NCBI GenBank assembly: GCA_028865585.1
Contig: JAGWJU010000089.1
Span: 1 to 5,901 of the forward strand
Length of the DNA stretch: 5,901 nt
DNA from: Elusimicrobiota bacterium
GTDB lineage: Bacteria; Elusimicrobiota; Elusimicrobia; UBA1565; UBA9628
Direction: 5' to 3'
The position numbers and the translations under genes were made by a program. The notes beneath the pieces were generated by a model. The model was not told the origin of the DNA and did no database searches. It saw only the letters and a list, made by a program, of their open reading frames with translations. Shown piece after piece: positions 1-5,901 of this stretch. The first letter of the stretch is position 1. Each line of letters begins with the position of its first letter.

Positions 1-1
1 G

Positions 2-784
2 CACGGCTCCTTGGCGCGCAAGTCGCTGGCCCTTTCCGTTGCTTTTGGCGCAGCGGCTGCTTTCGCTTTGCCTATTTCGGGAGATTCTCAGGCGCGGGAG
101 GTCGCGCGCTATCAGCCGGCTAAATTGGCGGCTTTCGAGGGGCTCTATAAGACTGAGGCGGATGCGCCGCTGACTCTTTTCGGCATTCCTGATGACGCGC
201 GCCAGGAGCTGCGAGGGGCTATAGGGGTGCCGGGACTTTTGAGCTTTCTTGTGCATGGAAAGACCGGCGCGCCCGTGACGGGCCTGAACGCCTTCGCGCC
301 CGATGATCGCCCGCCGACGGCGGCGTGCTACATCCTGTTCCATTTGATGGTCTTCATCGGGATCGTTTTGGCCGCGCTCTTCGGGCTTTCACTATGGAGG
401 TTGCGCGGCGGCAGGCTTTACGAAGATCGGTGGCTGCTTCGGGGGCTGATCGGCTCCATCCTTCTTGCGCTTCTGGCGAACGAGATCGGCTGGTGCGCGG
501 CGGAAGTGGGGCGCCAGCCTTGGATTGTTTACGGACTTTTGCGCACAAAAGACGCCGTTTCGAAGTCGGTTCCCGCCTCCGACGTTCTGATCTCGATTGT
601 CCTTTTCTCCGTCATTTACGCCATGCTCTTCGCGGTTTGGCTCTACATCATTGATGAAAAAATCAGACGCGGACCTGAAGAGGGGGCGGCGCCCGGCGCG
701 CAGGAGGGCGGCTGGCTTCAAGCCGCGGCTCAACTGGCAAATCCTGCCGGGGGCAAGCTTTCGGAAGGCAAGGAGCGGGGCTGA
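2..784 (+). CDS. cydA: Cytochrome bd-type quinol oxidase subunit I, C-terminal part (5' end outside window)
   Basis: This is the C-terminal half of subunit I of cytochrome bd, the inner-membrane enzyme that oxidises quinol and reduces O2 to water. The frame is open to the left edge, so the TTG at 11 is an internal codon and the gene is cut by the window, not by mutation. Counting from that TTG, the Q-loop signature GDSxxxxVxxxQPAKLAAFEG carries K38 and E43, matching E. coli K252 and E257 of the quinol site. M113 in FHLMVFIG fits the axial heme b558 ligand (E. coli M393). The stretch GWCAAEVGRQPW supplies W, E and R equivalent to W441, E445 and R448 near heme b595/d. Only about 75 residues separate K38 from M113, against about 141 in E. 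coli, so this is a short Q-loop enzyme. Hydrophobic segments lie near 5-20, 105-125, 141-160 and 188-215. The stop overlaps the cydB start (TGATG). Confidence 0.95.
   Translation, partial: HGSLARKSLALSVAFGAAAAFALPISGDSQAREVARYQPAKLAAFEGLYKTEADAPLTLFGIPDDARQELRGAIGVPGLLSFLVHGKTGAPVTGLNAFAPDDRPPTAACYILFHLMVFIGIVLAALFGLSLWRLRGGRLYEDRWLLRGLIGSILLALLANEIGWCAAEVGRQPWIVYGLLRTKDAVSKSVPASDVLISIVLFSVIYAMLFAVWLYIIDEKIRRGPEEGAAPGAQEGGWLQAAAQLANPAGGKLSEGKERG
771..775 (+). promoter_or_regulatory. Shine-Dalgarno site of cydB
   Basis: AGGAG lies 8 bases before the ATG at 784, inside the last codons of cydA. With the 1-base TGATG overlap it supports this start and coupled translation of the two oxidase subunits. 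Confidence 0.75.
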
Positions 785-1800
785 TGGATTTGCGCATCCT
801 GTGGTTCGTCCTCCTGGGCGTTTTGCTTTCAGGCTATGCCGTTTTGGACGGCTTCGATCTGGGCGTGGGCATCCTTCATTTAGGGGCGCGCAGCGACAAG
901 GAACGGCGTATTTTCCTTAACTCCATCGGTCCTTTATGGGACGGCAACGAGGTCTGGTTGGTGACCTTCGGAGGCGCGCTCTTCGCCGCTTTTCCGGACG
1001 CTTATGCCACGGCGTTCTCGGCGTTCTATCTTGCCTTCATGTTTCTGCTCTTCGCGCTCATCTTTCGCGCCGTGTCCATGGAGTTCCGGAGCAAGCGGGA
1101 GTGGGCGTGGTGGCGGCGCGGCTGGGACGGCGCCTTCTCTGCGGCCAGCTTCGCCGCGGCGCTTCTTTTCGGCGTCGCCGTGGGTGATTCCATGCTGGGA
1201 ATTCCCATCGGCCCCCATTATGAGTATAGGGGAGGCTTTTTAGGCTTGCTCAAACCCTATGCTCTCTTGATCGGAGCGCTCAACGTCTCGCTTTTCGCGC
1301 TTCATGGGGCTATTTATCTCAATATGAAGACAGGCGGAGAGCTTCAGCGCCGCGTACGAAGATGGACGTGGCACGCGTTCGGGATATTCTTGACGCTGTA
1401 TTTATTCACGACCATCGCTACGCTTGCCGAAGTGCCGCGCGCGCTTGGGAATTTCCAACGGATGCCGTGGCTTTGGATTTTGGTCGGCGCCAATGTGCTG
1501 GCTTTGGCCAATATCCCGCGCTCGCTGTTCTTGCGGCGTCCAGGGCAGGCGTTCGCCTCCTCGGCCGGAGCTATCGCCACGCTAGTCGCGCTCTTCGGGG
1601 CCGCCCTTTATCCCGACCTAATCGCTTCGAGCCTCAATCCGGCGTGGAGCCTGACGATCGCGAAGGCTTCTTCATCGGCAGAGACGCTGCGCATTATGAC
1701 GATCATCGCCGCTTTCGGCATGCCTTTCGTGCTGTCTTACACCGCGGTGATTTACTGGATTTTCCGCGGCAAGGTCGATCTCGGAAAGCTCAGCTATTGA
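784..1800 (+). CDS. cydB: Cytochrome bd-type quinol oxidase subunit II
   Basis: Complete 338-residue subunit II, the partner of the upstream subunit I. It carries no catalytic heme of its own but is needed for assembly and for proton and oxygen access in the bd complex of the cytoplasmic membrane. Family marks are the first-helix motif LDGFDLGVG (residues 21-29, with D25) and GPLWDGNEVWL (49-59, with D53), the latter equivalent to the proton-pathway Asp58 region of E. coli CydB. A further conserved stretch is GGFLGLLKPYALLIG around 149-163. The remainder is a run of hydrophobic helices ending in a short basic cytoplasmic tail. The length is nearer to CioB-type subunits (about 335) than to E. 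coli CydB (379), in line with the short Q-loop partner. Cyanide insensitivity cannot be inferred from sequence. The start is fixed by the AGGAG and the overlap with cydA. No cydX-like small ORF follows. Confidence 0.97.
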   Translation: MDLRILWFVLLGVLLSGYAVLDGFDLGVGILHLGARSDKERRIFLNSIGPLWDGNEVWLVTFGGALFAAFPDAYATAFSAFYLAFMFLLFALIFRAVSMEFRSKREWAWWRRGWDGAFSAASFAAALLFGVAVGDSMLGIPIGPHYEYRGGFLGLLKPYALLIGALNVSLFALHGAIYLNMKTGGELQRRVRRWTWHAFGIFLTLYLFTTIATLAEVPRALGNFQRMPWLWILVGANVLALANIPRSLFLRRPGQAFASSAGAIATLVALFGAALYPDLIASSLNPAWSLTIAKASSSAETLRIMTIIAAFGMPFVLSYTAVIYWIFRGKVDLGKLSY

Positions 1801-1826
1801 ACGAAAGTCCGGCTTAATCGTATAAA
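1797..1826 (+). promoter_or_regulatory. Candidate sigma70-like promoter between cydB and the small coiled-coil gene
   Basis: TTGAAC (1797-1802, 4 of 6 consensus) is followed after 18 bases by TATAAA (1821-1826, 5 of 6). Spacing and hexamers suit a housekeeping promoter for the gene at 1839. A normal start site about 7 bases downstream would fall near 1833, within the Shine-Dalgarno sequence, giving a nearly leaderless transcript. Transcription from cydAB is the alternative. Seen by eye only. Confidence 0.3.
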
Positions 1827-1829
1827 TCG

Positions 1830-1834
1830 GGAGG
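1830..1834 (+). promoter_or_regulatory. Shine-Dalgarno site of the gene at 1839
   Basis: GGAGG lies 4 bases before the ATG at 1839, closer than ideal. The in-frame ATG at 1848 would be 13 bases away, so 1839 is the better start, though the two are close enough that 1848 cannot be excluded. Confidence 0.55.
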
Positions 1835-1838
1835 GAAT

Positions 1839-2177
1839 ATGGACGAAATGGAAGACGCCGTTAAAAAAATCGAAGACTCCGTGCTTCAAATTAAAACCGC
1901 GGACGCGAATAAAAAAACGGAGCTTTTGCAGCGGCTCGCGGTTCTAAAGACAGAGCTGAGCAAGCTGTCTCAAACCCATGAGGAAGATTCGCGCAGCATT
2001 GCGGGTTTCGCCAGAGTGGCGACCGGCGAAGCGGCGCGGCGCGAAAAAGCGCCGCATCTTTTGAAAAACGCTCTACAAGGGCTGGCTCTGACGGTCAAGG
2101 GCTTCGAGGCGTCGCATCCCAAGCTGACTGAAACGATCAACGACATCTGCGCCATGCTGGCCCAAATGGGCGTTTAA
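1839..2177 (+). CDS. Small helical protein, DUF4404-like
   Basis: A 112-residue soluble, charged protein of unknown function, without signal peptide or membrane segment. Residues 1-50 are rich in K, E, L and A with hydrophobic residues at heptad-like spacing (MEDAVKKIEDSVLQI, LLQRLAVLKTELSKL), so a coiled coil or helical hairpin is likely. The C-terminal part contains FEASHPKLT followed by a helix ending in MLAQMGV. This resembles the end of DUF4404 proteins (FEASHPxLT then a helix ending in LGI or MGI) as I remember them; the family is usually about 85 residues, so the N-terminus here is longer. Lysine codons are mostly AAA, giving two A7 runs, and the gene looks less GC-rich than its neighbours. 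It lies 38 bases after cydB on the same strand. A link with the oxidase is only positional. It is clearly a gene; the family call is moderate. Confidence 0.7.
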   Translation: MDEMEDAVKKIEDSVLQIKTADANKKTELLQRLAVLKTELSKLSQTHEEDSRSIAGFARVATGEAARREKAPHLLKNALQGLALTVKGFEASHPKLTETINDICAMLAQMGV

Positions 2178-2199
2178 GAAGAATTGTGGGAAAAAGTCG

Positions 2200-2205
2200 T
2201 ATAAT
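2200..2205 (+). promoter_or_regulatory. Candidate -10 box upstream of the exported HExxE protein
   Basis: A perfect TATAAT lies 23 bases before the ATG at 2229. A start site near 2212 would leave a leader of about 17 bases containing the weak TAAGG Shine-Dalgarno (2219-2223). No good -35 hexamer is found 16-19 bases upstream, and there is no TGn extension, so the promoter may depend on an activator, an alternative sigma factor, or chance. It suggests that the exported-protein genes are transcribed separately from cydAB. Confidence 0.42.
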
Positions 2206-2228
2206 ACGCCTCTGTCATTAAGGCAACA

Positions 2229-3239
2229 ATGAAAAAGGCTCATGTCGGGATTCTCCCATTAATTTTATCTATCCTGCTTTGCGCGCAGGCGGTCCTGGCC
2301 GCCCCGTACGGCATGTTCCGGATCGTGCATGGCGGCTTTGCGCCGGAGTTCCCACCGCTCGACTTTACGGCCGCGAAGCCGCAGCTTGTGCGTTATTACG
2401 GCGGGCCCGTCATTTCCCATGCCCGGGTCTACGCGGTTTTTTGGGGGCCGGGCGTTGCTTCTCGGACGCGCGCCAAGATCGGCCCGTTCTACGCGAACAT
2501 TCTAAACAGCGGCTACCTGGACTGGCTTTCCGAATACAACACCAGCGTCATGGCGGTCGACGGTCGGTCCGGCACCGGACAGACTATTGGCAGGGGAAGC
2601 TACGCCGGCGCGACGGCGATTGCCCCGGAGAATAAATCAAAAACTCTGACTGACGGGATGATCCGGAAGGAACTCTCGGCGCAGATCTCGGCCGGACATC
2701 TGCCGCCCGCGGACGCGGACACCCTCTACATGATTTATTTCCCCGCCGACGTCAGCGTCACTTTGCCGGACGGCAGCCTTTCCTGCCAAGATTTTGAGGG
2801 TTATCACGAAGGGTTCGTCTCCAAAAGCGGGGCGCCCGTGTACTACGGCGTGTTTCCCGACTGCGGAACAGGCTTCGATGATTTGGACGTGACGTCTTCC
2901 CACGAAACTTTGGAAGCGATCACCGATCCGTTCCCGACCGTCGGCACCCGCCCGGCTTATCCGCAGGCCTGGAACTCGGCGGCGGGGGATGAAATCGCGG
3001 ATCTTTGCGACGGCGTGAATGCTTCCTATGTGACCGGCGCCGCAGGCTTGGTCAGCGATGTCGAGCCGGGATGGAGCGATTTGGCCAATGCCTGCAACAT
3101 GGGCCCTTGGACCACGGCGGGCGCCGCCGCGGCGCCTTCGCCGCCGCCGATCGTCTCAGTCTTTAAGCCCAAGCCCGCGCCGATTATGGCCGCGCTGGCC
3201 GGCGCAAAATCCGCCGCCGTTCTTTGGGACGGACTCTAA
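2229..3239 (+). CDS. Exported EXORDIUM/Phi-1-like protein with HExxE motif, possible metal-binding hydrolase
   Basis: A 336-residue exported protein. Residues 1-24 form a type I signal peptide (KK, hydrophobic core, cleavage expected near AVLA/A at 24-25); the cysteine at 18 is not in a lipobox. The mature part has GGPVISHARVYAVFWGP near 58-74, then GQTIGRGSYAG, a cysteine at 186 followed by FEGYHEGF (H193, E194), and VYYGVFPDCG (C212). The core is SSHETLEAITDP (H225, E226, E229, D233), followed by GDEIADLCDG (E255, C260). The order, GGPV...WG, C...GYH, SHExxEAxTDP, EIxDLC, recalls the Phi-1/EXORDIUM family (PF04674), known in plants and with bacterial relatives. HExxE plus a downstream glutamate could bind zinc, but no activity is established for such motifs to my knowledge. 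Paired cysteines suggest disulfides. After about residue 295 comes an Ala/Pro-rich tail. Gene, export signal and motifs are firm; family moderate; enzyme function open. Confidence 0.8.
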   Translation: MKKAHVGILPLILSILLCAQAVLAAPYGMFRIVHGGFAPEFPPLDFTAAKPQLVRYYGGPVISHARVYAVFWGPGVASRTRAKIGPFYANILNSGYLDWLSEYNTSVMAVDGRSGTGQTIGRGSYAGATAIAPENKSKTLTDGMIRKELSAQISAGHLPPADADTLYMIYFPADVSVTLPDGSLSCQDFEGYHEGFVSKSGAPVYYGVFPDCGTGFDDLDVTSSHETLEAITDPFPTVGTRPAYPQAWNSAAGDEIADLCDGVNASYVTGAAGLVSDVEPGWSDLANACNMGPWTTAGAAAAPSPPPIVSVFKPKPAPIMAALAGAKSAAVLWDGL

Positions 3240-3242
3240 ACG

Positions 3243-3266
3243 GCGCGCGTCCGCGTGCGTTTCTTC
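3243..3266 (+). terminator. Weak candidate intrinsic terminator
   Basis: GCGCGC (3243-3248) can pair with GCGTGC (3253-3258) across a GTCC loop, with one G-U pair, and is followed by GTTTCTTC rather than a clean T run. It begins 3 bases after the stop of the preceding gene. The stem is short and the tract interrupted, so partial termination at best. Confidence 0.22.
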
Positions 3267-3287
3267 GGTTTGCCGATCTTAAATTCG

Positions 3288-3293
3288 GATAAA
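3288..3293 (+). promoter_or_regulatory. Candidate -10-like box upstream of the prolyl oligopeptidase
   Basis: GATAAA, preceded by TCG, sits 12 bases before the ATG at 3306, the same distance as TATAAA before the gene at 1839. No clear -35 lies 16-18 bases upstream. It is listed mainly because the TCG[T/G]ATAA string recurs in the two other gaps. Confidence 0.2.
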
Positions 3294-3305
3294 GACTTGC
3301 CGCTC

Positions 3306-5507
3306 ATGAAAGAATTCCGGCGTGCCGCCCTTGCCTTCGTCCTGACTTTCCCTGCCCTCGCGCAAGCTCAAACGGCCGCGAAAGCCGCCGCATCCGCCGC
3401 CAAAACCGCGACTCCCTTCGCGGCGGCGCCTAAAATTTCCGTGCCCCCCGATCCTTATTTGTGGCTGGAGCCTTTGCATTCGCCTCGCGCGCTGGCCTGG
3501 GTTAAGGAGCAGAACCGAAAAACGCTGGCCGTTCTGGCTCGGGATCCGCGCTACGGGCCGCTTAAGAAGGACATCGGGCGGATTTTAAAATCCAAGAGCC
3601 GCCTTCCGGAGCCCGTGTTGCGGGGCGGCTGGGTCTACAATTTCTGGCAAGACGGCGCGCATGTGCACGGGTTGTGGCGCCGCGTGAGCTTGGCGGACTA
3701 CGCCAAACCTAATCCGCCGTGGCAAACGGTTCTGGACTTGGACGCCTTGGCGGCCAAGGAGAAGCAGAACTGGTTCTGGCAGGGCGCCGACTGTCTGCCG
3801 CCCAAGAATGACCGTTGCCTTCTTTCGCTTTCCCGCGGCGGCACGGACGCCTCGGTCGTCCGGGAGTTCGATGTGACCGCAAAGTCGTTCGTTAAAGGCG
3901 GCTTTGACCTGCCGCAAGCAAAATCCGACGTCGATTGGGTGGATAGGAACCACCTTCTCGTCGCGACCGATTTCGGCCCGGGAAGCTTGACTGCCTCCGG
4001 CTATCCGCGCGAAGTCAAAATCTGGACGCGGGGCACGCCCCTGTCCCAGGCACGCCTTATTTTCTCCGGCAAGCCGGGCGATGTTGAGGATTCGGCCCAG
4101 ACGTTCTTCTGGCCGGGAGGCCGCGCCAGCATCGTAACCCGGGGAATGACGTTCTTCACTTCGCGCGAGTACCTCATCAATCCGCAAGGCAAGCTTGTGC
4201 GCATTCCGCTGCCGCCGAGCGCCGAAGTCGAAGGAGCCTTTCACGGGCAAATCCTGGCTCTTTTGCAGAGCGCCTGGAAGACTCATGGGCATCTTTGGGA
4301 GCGCGGGGCCCTGATCTCTTTGCCGCTTGATCAAATCACCGCGCCTGATTTCGATAAATACATCCGTCTGGTCTATCTGCCCGATCGCGCCTCGGCTTTC
4401 TCCGGTTTGAACGTCGCCAAGGATGTCCTCTACGTGGACGCGCTCCATGACGTTTCAGGCCGCGTGATTGCGATGAGGCTGGGAGCTAATGGCTGGACGC
4501 CGGCGATTGTCCCGCTGCCGGATGAGGGCAGCACCTCCGTGGAAGCTTCCGACCCTTTTGAAACTCAGGCGCTCATCAGCTACGAAAGCTTCCTGGTGCC
4601 GCCCACTCTTTATGAAGTCGATGGGGACATCCCGAATGGGAAGCCGCGCGAGATCAAGCGTCAGCCGGCAATTTTCGACGCCTCGCGCCTGACGGTGGAT
4701 CAGCATTGGGCCAAGAGCCCGGACGGCACGATGATTCCCTATTTTCTTGTGCATCCGAAAAACATGAAGAGGGACGGGGAAAATCCGACGCTTCTCTACG
4801 CCTACGGCGGCTTTGATCTGCCCATGGTGCCGGCCTACATGCCCTATTATTCTCCGGTCATCGGCAATGAGTGGTTTGCCAAGGGGGGAGTTTTCGCCAT
4901 GGCCAACATCCGCGGCGGAGGAGAATTCGGCCCGCGCTGGCACGAGGCCGCGCTCAAAACCCATCGGCAAAAAGCCTATGACGACTTCATCGCGGTCGCC
5001 GAGCGGCTGATCGGGACCGGAGTCACCTCGCCGCGGCGCCTGGGCATCATGGGCCGCAGCAACGGCGGGCTCTTGGTCGGCGTTGCTTTTACCGAGCGGC
5101 CGGACTTGTTTAACGCGGTTATTTGCGAAGTGCCGCTTTTGGACATGATGCGCTACACCCGCATCGGCGCCGGGGCGTCGTGGGAGGCGGAGTACGGCAA
5201 CCCGGCCGATCCAAAGATGGCCGCGGCCCTTCTGCGTTATTCGCCCTATCAGAACGTGCGTCCGGGCGTTCATTATCCCAAAGTCTTCTTCGTAACCTCC
5301 TCGGACGATGATCGGGTCGAGCCGGCGCACGCGCGCAAGATGGCGGCCAAGATGGAGGCCATGGGCGATCCGCTCTATTTCTACGAGAGCCCGGAGGGCG
5401 GGCACGAGCGCGGGGAAGCCTCGCTCAATGGAACGACGAAGACCATGGCGTTGGAATACACTTATCTTTACCGTCGGCTGATGAGCGCCGCCGCAGATTC
5501 GCGCTGA
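3306..5507 (+). CDS. Exported S9A-family prolyl oligopeptidase
   Basis: A serine peptidase expected to cleave short peptides after proline; 733 residues from the chosen ATG. That start gives a clean signal peptide (MKEFRR, hydrophobic core, ALAQA cleavage near 21); an in-frame GTG at 3255 adds 17 residues before it and has no Shine-Dalgarno. No strong Shine-Dalgarno precedes 3306 either. Residues 23-41 are an Ala-rich linker. The N-terminal part contains the family mark DPYLWLEP (49-56). A beta-propeller region covers roughly 105-440, including CLLSLSRGG and TDFGPGSLTASGYPR as in COG1505 proteins. The alpha/beta-hydrolase domain has YGGF (Y500, oxyanion tyrosine), GRSNGG (nucleophile S585), W626, DDDRV (D668, R670) and GGHERG (H700). 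The S585-W626 spacing of 41 equals that of porcine POP (S554-W595), so the proline pocket appears kept. The domain looks intact. Likely location is the periplasm or outside the cell. Confidence 0.95.
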   Translation: MKEFRRAALAFVLTFPALAQAQTAAKAAASAAKTATPFAAAPKISVPPDPYLWLEPLHSPRALAWVKEQNRKTLAVLARDPRYGPLKKDIGRILKSKSRLPEPVLRGGWVYNFWQDGAHVHGLWRRVSLADYAKPNPPWQTVLDLDALAAKEKQNWFWQGADCLPPKNDRCLLSLSRGGTDASVVREFDVTAKSFVKGGFDLPQAKSDVDWVDRNHLLVATDFGPGSLTASGYPREVKIWTRGTPLSQARLIFSGKPGDVEDSAQTFFWPGGRASIVTRGMTFFTSREYLINPQGKLVRIPLPPSAEVEGAFHGQILALLQSAWKTHGHLWERGALISLPLDQITAPDFDKYIRLVYLPDRASAFSGLNVAKDVLYVDALHDVSGRVIAMRLGANGWTPAIVPLPDEGSTSVEASDPFETQALISYESFLVPPTLYEVDGDIPNGKPREIKRQPAIFDASRLTVDQHWAKSPDGTMIPYFLVHPKNMKRDGENPTLLYAYGGFDLPMVPAYMPYYSPVIGNEWFAKGGVFAMANIRGGGEFGPRWHEAALKTHRQKAYDDFIAVAERLIGTGVTSPRRLGIMGRSNGGLLVGVAFTERPDLFNAVICEVPLLDMMRYTRIGAGASWEAEYGNPADPKMAAALLRYSPYQNVRPGVHYPKVFFVTSSDDDRVEPAHARKMAAKMEAMGDPLYFYESPEGGHERGEASLNGTTKTMALEYTYLYRRLMSAAADSR

Positions 5508-5525
5508 CGGTCTCTGGGCCTTGTC

Positions 5526-5901
5526 GTGATTAAAGCGTTGGTCCGCAGCTTCTTGGCATTCTGCCAACACGCCGTCTATGCGTGGTTCTTCTCTGTGGGC
5601 GTTGCGGGGCAGGAGAATGTCCCGAGCCGGGGCGGGCTCATCATTGCGGCCAACCACACCAGTCATCTGGACATGGGTCTCATCAAGCATGCGATGGGGC
5701 CGGCCGGCCGCGACTTGGTGTCCCTGGCCGCGCAGGATTATTTCTTTTGCAATCCTCTCTACCGATGGTATTTCGGCAACTTCACGAATCTCCTGCCCTT
5801 CAATCGTTCCAAGAGCTTGAAGGAATCGCTGCTCGCGGCCGGGCGCGTGCTCAAGGACGGACGCAACCTGCTTATTTTCCCTGAGGGTACGCGCACGCGC
5901 G
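5526..5901 (+). CDS. PlsC-type 1-acylglycerol-3-phosphate acyltransferase (3' end outside window)
   Basis: The first 125 codons of a lysophospholipid acyltransferase-like protein, open to the right edge. Such enzymes transfer an acyl chain to 1-acylglycerol-3-phosphate or a related lipid at the cytoplasmic face of the inner membrane. Visible are motif I NHTSHLD (H44, D49, the HX4D catalytic pair), PFNRS (R94; motif II, substrate binding) and FPEGTRTR (118-125; motif III). A hydrophobic stretch around residues 12-26 may anchor it. GTG at 5526 is the first usual start after the in-frame TGA of the peptidase gene, 18 bases upstream; the Shine-Dalgarno is poor, so translational coupling is plausible. 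A TTG at 5538 is an alternative. The stretch AAQDYFFCNPLYRWYFGNF recalls PlsC domains attached to AMP-binding synthetases, so the complete protein could be longer than a stand-alone PlsC. Substrate is not determinable. Confidence 0.88.
   Translation, partial: MIKALVRSFLAFCQHAVYAWFFSVGVAGQENVPSRGGLIIAANHTSHLDMGLIKHAMGPAGRDLVSLAAQDYFFCNPLYRWYFGNFTNLLPFNRSKSLKESLLAAGRVLKDGRNLLIFPEGTRTR

Noticed and set aside
11..784. A complete 257-residue protein starting at TTG 11 with an apparent signal peptide.
   Set aside because: The frame is open to the left edge and the sequence is the second half of CydA; the apparent signal is a transmembrane helix.
1362..1817. A 151-codon plus-strand frame overlapping cydB.
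   Set aside because: It is a shadow in another frame, with Arg-rich translation and no family signal, over conserved cydB sequence.
1863..1917. Two A7 runs (1863-1869 and 1911-1917) as programmed frameshift sites.
   Set aside because: Both are read as AAA AAA followed by a codon starting with A, without an obvious stimulatory structure, and the zero frame gives a sensible protein. AAA lysine use explains them.
2160..2171. GCCCAAATGGGC hairpin as a terminator of the gene at 1839.
   Set aside because: The stem is only 4 bp, lies inside the coding sequence, and is followed by GTTTAAGAAG, not a T run.
2270..2300. Lipoprotein lipobox around C18 of the exported protein.
   Set aside because: The residues before the cysteine are I-L-L, without the small residue needed at -1; a normal type I cleavage site follows.
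3255..3305. GTG at 3255 as the peptidase start.
   Set aside because: It has no Shine-Dalgarno, lies within a possible hairpin, and puts 17 residues before a well-formed signal peptide that begins at 3306.
3585..5690. Two long minus-strand open frames (4455-5690, 411 codons; 3585-4448, 287 codons) in one frame, separated by a single stop.
   Set aside because: They lie opposite the peptidase with codons exactly back-to-back. Antisense stops there need TTA, CTA or TCA in the sense gene, which are rare with this codon bias; the one stop is opposite a TCA. The products show no recognisable domain, while the sense strand encodes a full enzyme.

Overview
The window is compact, fairly GC-rich bacterial DNA with six same-strand (+) genes. 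Gaps between them are very short: a 1-base overlap, then 38, 51, 66 and 18 bases. Order: 3' end of cydA, complete cydB, a small coiled-coil/DUF4404-like gene, an exported EXORDIUM (Phi-1)-like protein with an HExxE motif, an exported S9A prolyl oligopeptidase, and the 5' part of a PlsC-type acyltransferase. No RNA gene, insertion sequence, CRISPR array or long repeat was seen, and there is no gene-free stretch over 300 bases.

Organism: a free-living, respiring bacterium. It has a bd-type terminal oxidase with a short Q-loop, type I signal peptides, Shine-Dalgarno sites of varying strength, and ATG/GTG starts. Codons strongly prefer G/C in the third position, and TTA, CTA and TCA are rare. The mix of a short-Q-loop CydAB, a COG1505-type prolyl oligopeptidase and a Phi-1-like exported protein would suit an under-sampled lineage such as Elusimicrobiota, Acidobacteriota or a myxobacterium-like group. 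That is a guess; nothing here fixes the phylum.

Layout and function: positions 1-1800 encode a membrane quinol:O2 oxidoreductase, with cydA and cydB translationally coupled by a TGATG overlap. Positions 1839-2177 encode a small helical protein of unknown role. Positions 2229-5507 hold two neighbouring genes for exported proteins, a putative metal-binding HExxE protein and a serine oligopeptidase with an intact catalytic set; they may act together on extracytoplasmic peptides, but only adjacency supports this. From 5526 to the right edge is a lipid acyltransferase whose catalytic motifs are all visible.

The most unusual non-coding pattern is a shared TCG[T/G]ATAA box in each of the three larger gaps, just upstream of the next start codon; it looks like a promoter -10 element. 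The genes belong to known families or resemble them, and I see no convincing undescribed multi-gene system. The least characterised item is the HExxE protein at 2229-3239.
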